In this document: in pieces, positions 38,111 through 45,773 of the stretch
Layout of the letters: each line of letters starts with the position of its first letter
Position numbering within the stretch: position 1 is the first letter of the stretch
From: JAYZDP01 sp036337765
GTDB lineage: Bacteria; Acidobacteriota; Thermoanaerobaculia; Multivoradales; Multivoraceae
Direction: 5' to 3'
Assembly: GCA_036337765.1 (NCBI GenBank)
Contig: JAYZDP010000049.1
Span: 1-46,054 of the forward strand
DNA length: 46,054 bases
Program-made: the position numbers and the translations under genes
The notes under the pieces: generated by a model
Database searches by the model: none
The model's input: only the letters and a program-made list of their open reading frames with translations
What the model was told of the DNA's origin: nothing

Positions 38111-39429
38111 TGTCCGTTCGAAACGGTTACCACGTAGCTGCCGGAGCGACCATCCTTTCGGAGGTTGATGAGCTTCTTCTTCTCGGCATCCTCGAGCAGG
38201 TTCGAGAAGGAGCTGTAGCCGTAGTAGCCCTCGTTGAAGGAGGGCCGCTTGCGCTGCATCGTCTGCTTGATCATCGAGCCCCAGAGCACGGTCTTGTTCT
38301 CGCGCTGCAGGGCCTGAATGGCGTCGTTCATCAGCGCAAAGGCTTCGGCGGTTTTCTCGTCGAGCCCCTCGAGTTGGGGCATCGAGCGGCTGCCCCGCCA
38401 GATGTCCTCGTAGTAGATGAACTCATCGCAGTTGTCGACCAGGAGCTTCGATGACGAGTTCTTCACGCCGATCGCGATCACGTGCTTGTTGTTCTCCTTG
38501 AGCTTGGAGACTAGCGGCGTGAAGTCGCTGTCTCCCGACAGCAAGACGATGGTGTCGAGGTGCTCCTTGGAGTAGGCGACGTCGAGTGCATCGACGACCA
38601 TCTTGATGTCGGCCGAGTTCTTCCCGGAGTAGTACTTCTGCGGGATGTCGATGAGCTCGATTCCGGCAGTGTGTAGCGGCCGCTTGAACTCGGCGTAGCG
38701 CTGCCAGTCGGCGTAGGCCTTCTTGACGATGATCTTGCCCTTCTCGAGCAGCCGCTCGAGCACGAGATCGATGTCGAACTTGTCGACCTCGTCGGAGTCG
38801 CGCACGCCAAGCGCCACGTTCTCGAGATCGCAGAACAGCGCGATACGGCGCTCGTGGACGACCGTCTCGGTGCGATCGGGGCCGGACGAGACCACCTCGC
38901 GAAGGATCTCCGCGAGCTGGCTCATGGGATCGCTGGCGACGGGTTGCGCAACCGGAGTCGGCTCCATGATCTCGGGCGCGACCGGGGCCGGAGCCTTGGC
39001 GCGCGACCGGCCGCGGCTTCGGGGAGCTGCGTCCTGGACCGTGTCGCTGTCCTGGGCTCGGGTGGTCTTGCGGCTCGCACCCTCTCTGGCGGGCGTAGCT
39101 TTCTTCGCGGCGGTCTTTTTCGCTGTCGATTTTCTGGCCGCGGTCTTGCGTGTTCGTGGTGCCCGCTTGGGCTTGTCGTCGTCGGATCCCGCCTGCGCGG
39201 CACGCGTCGTCGAGCGCCGAGCGCGCGGCTTGGCGGCCTTGTTCCTTTTCTTCTCTTCCTCCTCGAGCACCTTCTCTTCGAGAATGGTGGGCGCCGAGGC
39301 CTCGTCTTCTTTGGGATCCTGTGCCTCGTCTGAGGCGACGTCGGTCATGTCGAACAGCGAAGCCGCCGTTACTTCGGTGGGCTCGCCATCGGACGATGAC
39401 GCTTGGGCATCAGCGGAGCTCGGTGCCAT
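38107..39429 (-). CDS. NYN-domain/OST-HTH protein with histone-H1-like tail
   Basis: A 440-residue protein. Residues 1-50 are acidic and about 55-130 are a Lys/Ala/Arg/Thr-rich tract (RTRKTAARKSTAKKTAAKKA) like histone H1 or bacterial DNA-condensing tails. The NYN (LabA/DUF88, PIN-like) domain is at about 195-340. Its acidic residues are in IALFCDLENVALG, KNSADIKMVVDALDVAY and LLSGDSDFTPLVSKL. An OST-HTH/LOTUS-like domain (about 360-435) ends the protein. It is probably an RNase or RNA-binding regulator; the basic tail may add nucleic acid binding. The ATG at 39429 has GGAGGG upstream; a TTG at 39483 is an alternative. Confidence 0.88.
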   Translation of the reverse strand: MAPSSADAQASSSDGEPTEVTAASLFDMTDVASDEAQDPKEDEASAPTILEEKVLEEEEKKRNKAAKPRARRSTTRAAQAGSDDDKPKRAPRTRKTAARKSTAKKTAAKKATPAREGASRKTTRAQDSDTVQDAAPRSRGRSRAKAPAPVAPEIMEPTPVAQPVASDPMSQLAEILREVVSSGPDRTETVVHERRIALFCDLENVALGVRDSDEVDKFDIDLVLERLLEKGKIIVKKAYADWQRYAEFKRPLHTAGIELIDIPQKYYSGKNSADIKMVVDALDVAYSKEHLDTIVLLSGDSDFTPLVSKLKENNKHVIAIGVKNSSSKLLVDNCDEFIYYEDIWRGSRSMPQLEGLDEKTAEAFALMNDAIQALQRENKTVLWGSMIKQTMQRKRPSFNEGYYGYSSFSNLLEDAEKKKLINLRKDGRSGSYVVTVSNGH

Positions 39430-39654
39430 CGCGGCACCCTCCAGCTGTCCCTCTTCTGTGGTTCTTTTCCACCAGGGAGTCAAAATAGACTGTCCTCCAA
39501 ATGTGCCGATCGGGCCTGCGTTGGGCGACGACTAATGGTCGCCAAAGCGGCGCGGACCGGCGTTGTTGTGGGTATCGGCTAAGCCGATGGTTGAAGATTG
39601 AGTTCTGTTCACTGAAGCTGGACCGAGAGTGAAAGTCGGTCCACTTCCTTACGG
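39430..39654 (-). promoter_or_regulatory. Structured 5' leader of the NYN gene with three stem-loops
   Basis: No gene is seen between 39430 and 39718. If the -10 at 39661-39666 is used, the NYN mRNA has a leader of about 225 nt. It holds three inverted repeats: TGGACCGA/TCGGTCCA (39619-39643, 9-nt loop), the 15-bp palindrome at 39574-39588 (ATCGGCT-A-AGCCGAT), and GGCGAC/GTCGCC (39524-39543). It could be a regulatory leader; no known riboswitch is recognised. Confidence 0.4.
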
Positions 39655-39660
39655 GTCGTC

Positions 39661-39669
39661 AGTTTAGCA
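39661..39669 (-). promoter_or_regulatory. Extended -10 of the NYN gene
   Basis: TGCTAAACT on the minus strand matches TGnTAnnnT. It lies about 230 bases upstream of the NYN ATG and back-to-back with the ubiX promoter at 39703-39711. Confidence 0.5.
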
Positions 39670-39702
39670 CGCAGCGTGTGGTTCGAAGGCGCGCGACCCT
39701 GC

Positions 39703-39711
39703 TGCTAGAGT
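39703..39711 (+). promoter_or_regulatory. Extended -10 of ubiX/mqnL
   Basis: TGCTAGAGT matches TGnTAnnnT with a 7-base spacer to the TTG at 39719. Leaderless arrangement. Confidence 0.55.
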
Positions 39712-39718
39712 TTTGCCC

Positions 39719-40354
39719 TTGTCCAAGATTGCCATTCTAGTGACCGGTGCGTCGGGCATGTTGTTACCGGCTCGGCTCCTCGCCGCGGTCGCCGGGCTGG
39801 CTTCCGTGGAGCGGCTTCACCTGGTCGTTTCGCAGGGCGCGGCGAAGGTGCTACGCCACGAATGCGGTGGACCCGAGAGAGAGTCGGCGACCGCCATACT
39901 GGCGGCGGCCGAGGTGAGAGGGAATGCGCGCGAGCGGATCGTGGTTCACGACGACCGGGCGCTCGACGCGGCGATCTCGTCGGGCTCGTACCGGCTCGAC
40001 GCGACGATCGTCCTGCCGTGCAGCTCCGGGACCCTGGGGGCAGTCGCGAACGGGACGGCGAAGACGCTCATCCAACGCGCGTGCCTGGTCGCGCTCAAGG
40101 AGCGATGGCCGCTACTTTTGGGCTTTCGAGAGACACCACTCAGCCTCATGCACATCGAGAACATGCGCCGCGTGACCTACGCCGGAGCGACTGTGGTGCC
40201 GCCGATGCCGGCTTTCTACGTCGGGGACGGCGCGTCCTTGGCAGAGAGCGGGCTGGAACGCTTTCTCGATGCCTACGTACTCAGAGTATTGGACCTGGCC
40301 GGGCTCGCCGCCACTGCGGCGAGCGATCTGCGCTGGGAGGGAGAATCTCGTTGA
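39719..40354 (+). CDS. ubiX: UbiX-like flavin prenyltransferase (MqnL candidate)
   Basis: A 211-residue flavin prenyltransferase that makes the prenylated FMN used by UbiD-type decarboxylases. Family motifs are VTGASGM near the start, VVSQGAAKVL, LPCSSGTLGAVANGTAKTLIQRA and FRETPLSLMHIENM followed by GATVVPPMPAFY. The residue order G-A-S-G-M-L-L-P differs slightly from the usual G-A-S-G-A/S. In the futalosine pathway this activity is called MqnL. The nearby mqnP and mqnE genes support this role; a UbiD/MqnM gene is not in the window. The TTG at 39719 fits the promoter; TTG at 39713 is possible. Confidence 0.88.
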   Translation: MSKIAILVTGASGMLLPARLLAAVAGLASVERLHLVVSQGAAKVLRHECGGPERESATAILAAAEVRGNARERIVVHDDRALDAAISSGSYRLDATIVLPCSSGTLGAVANGTAKTLIQRACLVALKERWPLLLGFRETPLSLMHIENMRRVTYAGATVVPPMPAFYVGDGASLAESGLERFLDAYVLRVLDLAGLAATAASDLRWEGESR

Positions 40355-43077
40355 AGAAGTTGCTTTCTGTGGTCTTGCTTCTGCTTCTGGGCGCGTCGGT
40401 GGGCGCGGGCCAGGAGATCGACATTCCGTACGAGAAGTTCGTTCTCGACAACGGGCTGACCTTGATCGTTCATGAGGACCGCAAGACGCCGATCGTCGCC
40501 GTGAACCTCTGGTACCACGTCGGATCGAAGAACGAGAAGCCCGGCAAGACCGGGTTCGCTCACCTGTTTGAGCACCTGATGTTCAACGGCTCGGAGAACT
40601 TCGACGGCGACTACTTCATCGCCCTGGAGCGGGCCGGCGCCACCGGTTTGAACGGCACCACCAGCCAGGACCGCACCAACTACTTCCAGAACGTTCCCAC
40701 GTCGGCGCTGGACGTCGCGCTATGGATGGAGTCGGACCGCATGGGTCACTTCAAGGGCGCCATCACCCAGGAGCGCCTCGACGAGCAGCGCGGCGTGGTG
40801 CAGAACGAGAAGCGCCAGGGCGACAACCGCCCGTATGCGGTCGCCTTCGATCTCATCACCCAGAACACGTATCCGAAGGGTCACCCCTACTCGTGGCGCG
40901 TGATCGGCTCGCTCGACGACCTCGACGCCGCCAGCCTGGAAGACGCCAAGGAGTGGTTCGCCACCTACTACGGGGCGGCCAACGCGGTGGTCGTGGTGGC
41001 CGGTGACATCGACGGTGCTCGGGCGTTGGAGCGCGTCGAGCACTTCTTTGGAGACATACCGCCGGGGCCGCCGGTGGCGCACCACGAGAGCTGGGTCGCC
41101 AAGCGCAGCGGAACCCATCGTCAGCGCGTTGAGGACCGGGTGCCGCAGTCGCGGATCTACAAGGTCTGGAATGTGCCCGAGGCCGGCTCGCTGGAGATGG
41201 ACCGCCTCGATCTCGTCTCCGACGTTCTGGGCTACGACAAGAACTCCCGCCTCTTCAAGCGGCTGGTCTATGACGATCAGCTCGCCACCAGCGCCCAGGC
41301 CTACATCTCGCCGAGCGAGATCGCAGGGCAGTTCATGATCACCGCCAGCGCTCAGCCCGGTGGCGACCTGGCCGCGGTGGAGGCGGCGATCGACGAAGAG
41401 CTCGAGCGCTTCCTACGCCAAGGCCCGACGGCGGAGGAGCTGTCACGCGTCAAGACCCAGTACCGCGCGCGCTTCATCCGGGGCATCGAGCGCATCGGCG
41501 GCTTCGGCGGTAAATCCGACATCCTGGCGCGCGGCGAGGTGTACCAGGGCAACCCGGGTGCCTACAAGGCGACGTTGGCGCGAGTCGAGGCGATGACTGC
41601 GGAAGACCTGCGTCAGACAGCCGTCGACTGGCTTTCCGACGGTGTCTACATTCTCGAGGTGGCTCCGTTCCCGAGCTACACCGTTGCCGAGACCGGCGCG
41701 GACCGCTCTGCCGTGCCCGAGGTCGAGGCACCACCGCCGCTCGAGTGGCCGGAGCTACAGAGGACTGAGCTCTCCAACGGCCTGAAGATCATTCTTGCCG
41801 AGCGGCACGACACCCCGATCGTTCAGATCGAGCTGATCGTCGATGCCGGCACCGCCAGCGATCAGTTCGCTTCACCGGGCGTTGCCAGCCTGGCCGGCTC
41901 GATGCTCGACGAGGGGACGACCTCACGCTCGGCTTTGGAGATCTCCGACATTCTGGCGCGCCTCGGCTCGACGCTGTCGTCGGGCTCCCAGCTCGACACC
42001 AACTACGTCGAGATGTCGACCCTGCGCGAGAACCTCGACTCCTCGGTCGAGCTCTTCGGTGACGTGGTGCTCAATCCCGCGTTTCCGGAATCGGAGCTCG
42101 AGCGGCTGCGCAAATCGGTGCTCGCCTCGATCGCGCGCCAGAAGTCGAGCCCGACCATGATCGGCTACCGGATCTTGCCGAAGCTGCTCTACGGCACCGA
42201 TCACGCCTATGCGAACCTGTTGGCCGGGAGCGGCTCGGAAGAAAGCGTCCAGGCGATCACGCAGGCCGACCTGAAGAGGTTCCACCAGACCTGGTTTCAG
42301 CCTGCCACCTCGACGCTCGTGGTCGTCGGCGCCACCACCATGGACGAGATTCGGCCCAAAGTCGAGGCCCACCTCGGCAGCTGGAAGAACGGAGCCAAGG
42401 CCCCGACGAAGAACCTCGCTGCCGTCACCAACCCGCCGAAGCGCGCGATCTATCTGATCGACAAGCCCGATGCCGAGCAGTCGGTGATCCTGGGTGGTCT
42501 CGTCATGCCGCCGAGCTCGGATCCGGGCCGGGTGACGCTCGAGTCGCTCAATTCGATCGTCGGTGGCACCTTCACTTCGCGCCTCAACATGAACCTACGC
42601 GAAGACAAGCATTGGTCGTACGGCACCCGCAGCACGGTCTTCGACGCCAGGGGCCAGCGGCCGTGGATCGTGTCGGCGCCAGTACAGACCGACAAGACCA
42701 AGGAATCGCTCGCCGAGCTCGATCGCGAGCTGCGCGAGCTGGTCTCGGATCGCCCGCCGACCCCCGAGGAGCTCGAGAAGGCGAAGGTCCGCGCCACCCT
42801 CACCCTGGCCGGTCAGTACGAGACCAAGAGCGCGCTGCGCAACGCGATCCGCGAGATCGTGACCTACGGCTTGCCCGAGGACTTCTACCTCAACTACGCC
42901 GAGCGGGTGGCGAAGGTCGAGCTGGGGGATCTGGAGGCGGAGGCCCGCAAGTCGATCCCCTACGACCGCATCGCGTGGGTGATCGTGGGCGATCGCGAGA
43001 AGGTCCAAGGACCGCTCGAAGACCTTGACCTGGCCGAGATCCTTGTTCTGGACGTCGACGGCAAGCCCGTCAGCTAG
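40351..43077 (+). CDS. Secreted tandem M16 zinc metallopeptidase
   Basis: A 908-residue M16 peptidase (insulinase/pitrilysin type) with a signal peptide (about residues 1-20). Two M16 units are present. The first has the inverted zinc motif H71-L-F-E74-H75 and the third-ligand region VVQNEKRQGDNRPY. The second half (about 465-900) keeps the fold (LSNGLKIILAERHDTPIVQIEL, LEEGT-like LDEGTTS) but lacks HxxEH, as usual for the non-catalytic half. It probably degrades peptides in the periplasm. The TTG start overlaps the ubiX TGA (TTGA) and has GGGAGGGAG upstream. Its place inside a menaquinone gene cluster has no obvious metabolic logic. Confidence 0.94.
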   Translation: MKKLLSVVLLLLLGASVGAGQEIDIPYEKFVLDNGLTLIVHEDRKTPIVAVNLWYHVGSKNEKPGKTGFAHLFEHLMFNGSENFDGDYFIALERAGATGLNGTTSQDRTNYFQNVPTSALDVALWMESDRMGHFKGAITQERLDEQRGVVQNEKRQGDNRPYAVAFDLITQNTYPKGHPYSWRVIGSLDDLDAASLEDAKEWFATYYGAANAVVVVAGDIDGARALERVEHFFGDIPPGPPVAHHESWVAKRSGTHRQRVEDRVPQSRIYKVWNVPEAGSLEMDRLDLVSDVLGYDKNSRLFKRLVYDDQLATSAQAYISPSEIAGQFMITASAQPGGDLAAVEAAIDEELERFLRQGPTAEELSRVKTQYRARFIRGIERIGGFGGKSDILARGEVYQGNPGAYKATLARVEAMTAEDLRQTAVDWLSDGVYILEVAPFPSYTVAETGADRSAVPEVEAPPPLEWPELQRTELSNGLKIILAERHDTPIVQIELIVDAGTASDQFASPGVASLAGSMLDEGTTSRSALEISDILARLGSTLSSGSQLDTNYVEMSTLRENLDSSVELFGDVVLNPAFPESELERLRKSVLASIARQKSSPTMIGYRILPKLLYGTDHAYANLLAGSGSEESVQAITQADLKRFHQTWFQPATSTLVVVGATTMDEIRPKVEAHLGSWKNGAKAPTKNLAAVTNPPKRAIYLIDKPDAEQSVILGGLVMPPSSDPGRVTLESLNSIVGGTFTSRLNMNLREDKHWSYGTRSTVFDARGQRPWIVSAPVQTDKTKESLAELDRELRELVSDRPPTPEELEKAKVRATLTLAGQYETKSALRNAIREIVTYGLPEDFYLNYAERVAKVELGDLEAEARKSIPYDRIAWVIVGDREKVQGPLEDLDLAEILVLDVDGKPVS

Positions 43078-43116
43078 CCGGCGAGGGCTTCTAGCACCGG
43101 GTGCGGGGCGAGTGAC

Positions 43117-43980
43117 GTGAGCGGGAACCCACTCAGGACCTACCTCGAGATGATCAAGGTGGAGCACACCTTGTTCGCGCTGCCGTTTGCGTTTCTCGGC
43201 ATGGTGATGGCGTCGGACGGCTGGCCGGCCTGGTCGACCGTGGGATGGATCGTGGTGGCGATGGTCGGTGCGCGCAGCGCGGCCATGGGCTTCAACCGGC
43301 TGGTCGATCGCAACATCGACGCCACCAACCCGCGCACGGCTGATCGACACATCCCGGCGGGGCTCTTGACCCCGGGCGCGGTGAGGGTCTTCGTGGCTGC
43401 GAGCCTGGGCCTTCTGGTGCTAGCGGCGTGGCGCTTGAACCCGCTGGCCTTGAAGCTGTCGCCAATCGCGATCACCGTGGTTTTGGTGTACTCCTACACC
43501 AAGCGATTCACGTTTCTCTCTCATGTGGTGCTCGGCCTCGGCATCTCCGCGGCCCCGCTCGGCGCCTGGATCGCGGTGCGCGGCGAGGTGGCGCCGGCGG
43601 CCTTCGTGCTGGCCTTCGTCGTGCTCTGTTGGGTGGCGGGATTCGACGTTTTGTACGCGCTGCAGGACGTCGACTTCGATCGCGTCCAGGGTCTGCACTC
43701 GATCCCTGCCCGGTTCGGCGTGGTTGGCGCGCTTTGGTTCTCCGCAACGCTGCACGCGCTGATGCTGGCGGCGCTGGTTGGCCTGCCGTTGGTGCATTCC
43801 GAGCCTTTAGGGGCCGGCTACTGGGCCGGCGTAGCGGGGTGCGTGGCGCTGCTCTTCTTCCAGCACTGGGTGGTCCGACCGAACGATCTGAGCCGCCTGA
43901 ACGCGGCCTTTTTCCAGGCCAATGGCAGCTTGGCGGTGTGGCTTTTTGCCGCTACGGCCGTTGATATAGTCCTGCTGTGA
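43117..43980 (+). CDS. mqnP: UbiA-family prenyltransferase (MqnP candidate)
   Basis: A 287-residue polytopic membrane prenyltransferase with about eight or nine TM helices. The first Asp-rich motif is NRLVDRNIDATNPRTADRHIPAG (about residues 60-82) and the second ALQDVDFDRVQGLHSIPARFG (about 186-206). UbiA-like enzymes next to mqnE are assigned as MqnP, which prenylates the futalosine-derived 1,4-dihydroxy-6-naphthoate. 4-Hydroxybenzoate prenyltransferase (UbiA) is the alternative. The GTG start gives the usual N-terminus (YLEMIKVEHTLFALPFA). Its TGA overlaps the mqnE GTG. Confidence 0.9.
   Translation: MSGNPLRTYLEMIKVEHTLFALPFAFLGMVMASDGWPAWSTVGWIVVAMVGARSAAMGFNRLVDRNIDATNPRTADRHIPAGLLTPGAVRVFVAASLGLLVLAAWRLNPLALKLSPIAITVVLVYSYTKRFTFLSHVVLGLGISAAPLGAWIAVRGEVAPAAFVLAFVVLCWVAGFDVLYALQDVDFDRVQGLHSIPARFGVVGALWFSATLHALMLAALVGLPLVHSEPLGAGYWAGVAGCVALLFFQHWVVRPNDLSRLNAAFFQANGSLAVWLFAATAVDIVLL
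43962..43970 (+). promoter_or_regulatory. Extended -10 inside the end of mqnP, for mqnE
   Basis: TGATATAGT matches TGnTAnnnT and is close to the ideal TATAAT. It lies within the last codons of mqnP, six bases before the mqnE GTG, and could give a separate leaderless mqnE transcript. Confidence 0.45.
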
Positions 43981-45092
43981 CCGCCCTCGATCCGGCCACG
44001 TTTCCCCAGGACATCCGCCCCCTCGCCGAGAAAATCGAGGCGGGCGAGCGCCTGGATGCCGACGATGCACAGGTGTGTTTCACCACGCCGCACGTGCTCC
44101 ATCTGGGGCGGGTAGCCGACCGGGTGCGTCGCCGGATGCACGGCAACGTGGCGTACTTCAACGTCAATCGCCACATCAATCCGACCAACGTCTGCGTCTA
44201 CACCTACAACTGCAAGTTCTGCAGCTTCGCGGCGCTGCCCGGCGAGGACCATGCCTGGCAGATGACCCACGACGAGGTCTACGAGCACGCGGCGAGCCAA
44301 GGCGGCAACCAGGTATCGGAGTTCCACATCGTTGGCGGCCTGCATCCAGATCTGCCGATGTCCTGGTACGAGGAGATGCTGCGCGGGCTCAAGGAGCGCT
44401 TTCCCGACGCGCATCTGAAGGCCTTCACCGCGATCGAGATCGGCTGGTTCGCCCAGATCGAGAAGATCTCGATCGAAGAGACGCTGACACGTCTGTGCGA
44501 TGCCGGCCTCGGCTCGCTACCCGGCGGCGGAGCGGAGATCTTCGACGCCGAGGTTCGCCAGGAGATCTGTGACGGCAAGCTCGACGCTCAGGAGTGGATC
44601 GACGTGCACCGGATCGCGCACAAGATGGGAATCCACTCGACCTGCACCATGCTCTACGGCCACGTCGAAAAGCCCCGCCACAAGGTCGATCACCTCATGC
44701 GGCTACGCGAACTGCAGGACGAGACCGGTGGTTTCAAGTCGTTCATCCCGCTCGCGTACCACCCCGAAAACAACTACATGGGGCTCGAGTACCACACTAG
44801 TGGGCTCGAGGACCTGCGCCACATCGCCGCCGCCCGCCTCGTCCTCGACAACGTGCCGAACATCAAGGCGTATTGGATCATGATCTCGCCGAAGCTCGCC
44901 CAGGTCGCCCTGGAGTTCGGTGCCAACGATCTCGATGGCACGGTGATGGAGGAGAACATCTACCAGATGGCGGGTGCCTCGTCGGGCACCGAGATGCACC
45001 GCGGCGCGCTCGAGCGCATCGTCCGCGACGCTGGCTTCGAGCCGGTAGAGCGCGACACCCTGTATTCGGCCACAGAGGCCGCCGCGGTCTAA
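43977..45092 (+). CDS. mqnE: Aminofutalosine synthase MqnE (radical SAM)
   Basis: A 371-residue radical SAM enzyme joining 3-[(1-carboxyvinyl)oxy]benzoate and SAM-derived adenosine to aminofutalosine, the second step of the futalosine route to menaquinone. It shows HINPTNVC, then the cluster cysteines Cys73, Cys79 and Cys82. VSEFHIVGGLHPDLPMSWYEEMLRGLK, SLPGGGAEIFDAEVRQEI and MGIHSTCTMLYGHVE follow. The cysteine spacing is CX5CX2C, two residues longer than the usual CX3CX2C. GTG start overlapping mqnP; GTGA coupling plus an internal promoter-like element. MqnC is the paralogous alternative, but the GGLHP and MxYGHxE contexts favour MqnE. Confidence 0.93.
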   Translation: MTALDPATFPQDIRPLAEKIEAGERLDADDAQVCFTTPHVLHLGRVADRVRRRMHGNVAYFNVNRHINPTNVCVYTYNCKFCSFAALPGEDHAWQMTHDEVYEHAASQGGNQVSEFHIVGGLHPDLPMSWYEEMLRGLKERFPDAHLKAFTAIEIGWFAQIEKISIEETLTRLCDAGLGSLPGGGAEIFDAEVRQEICDGKLDAQEWIDVHRIAHKMGIHSTCTMLYGHVEKPRHKVDHLMRLRELQDETGGFKSFIPLAYHPENNYMGLEYHTSGLEDLRHIAAARLVLDNVPNIKAYWIMISPKLAQVALEFGANDLDGTVMEENIYQMAGASSGTEMHRGALERIVRDAGFEPVERDTLYSATEAAAV

Positions 45093-45110
45093 CCGACCCG
45101 GAACGAGCCC

Positions 45111-45773
45111 TTGTCCGAATCCCTTCCTTTCCGCTATATCACCGTCGACGGCCCGATCGGTGCGGGCAAAACGACCCTGGTCGAGCGCCTGAGCGAGCGT
45201 TTCGAGGGCGTGAAGGTGCTCGAAGACATCGAGAACCCCTTCCTCGAGGACTTCTACCGCGACACGCCGGGCGCGTCGTTTCAGACCGAGCTCTACTTTT
45301 TGCTTTCGCGCTTCAAACAGCAGCAGGATCTGGTCCAACCCGAGCTCTTCCAGCGCCTGGTGGTCGCCGACTACGCCTTCCAGAAAAGCCGCATCTTCGC
45401 CTACATCAACCTCAGCGACGACGAGCTCATGCTCTTCGAGAAGCTGTTCCTTCTCTTGGAGCCACAGGTGCCGAAGCCGGACCTGGTGCTCTTTCTCACC
45501 GCCGACGTCAAAACCTGCATGGAGCGGATCCGCATGCGCTCGATGAAGGCCGAGCGGCAGATCTCGCACGAGTACGTCGGCGAGCTGATCGACGCCTACA
45601 ACCACTACTACTACCACTACGACGCTTCGCCGCTGCTCGTGGTCGACACTCGCCACGTCGACTTCGCCCACAAGAAGGGCGACCTAGACGGGCTGGTGAA
45701 TCAGCTCCAACGACCCATCCGCGGCACGCAGTACTACGTTCCGATGGACTCGTTCGCGGAGGGATCGCGATGA
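45111..45773 (+). CDS. Deoxynucleoside kinase
   Basis: A 220-residue dNK-family kinase that phosphorylates deoxynucleosides for salvage. The P-loop G-P-I-G-A-G-K-T-T is at about residues 14-22. ENPFLEDFYRD is the substrate region, with VVADYAFQKSRIFAYINL and LVLFLTADVKTCMERIRMRSMKAERQIS (lid arginines). It ends with a Tyr-rich NHYYYHYD segment. The TTG at 45111 gives the normal N-terminus. It follows mqnE by 18 bp and its TGA overlaps the thiG ATG, so it is part of this operon. Confidence 0.9.
   Translation: MSESLPFRYITVDGPIGAGKTTLVERLSERFEGVKVLEDIENPFLEDFYRDTPGASFQTELYFLLSRFKQQQDLVQPELFQRLVVADYAFQKSRIFAYINLSDDELMLFEKLFLLLEPQVPKPDLVLFLTADVKTCMERIRMRSMKAERQISHEYVGELIDAYNHYYYHYDASPLLVVDTRHVDFAHKKGDLDGLVNQLQRPIRGTQYYVPMDSFAEGSR

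Noticed and set aside
39862..40350. Extension of the M16 peptidase frame upstream to about 1071 residues
   Set aside because: The extra part overlaps ubiX in another frame and is Arg-rich shadow sequence; the signal peptide begins at the TTG at 40351.
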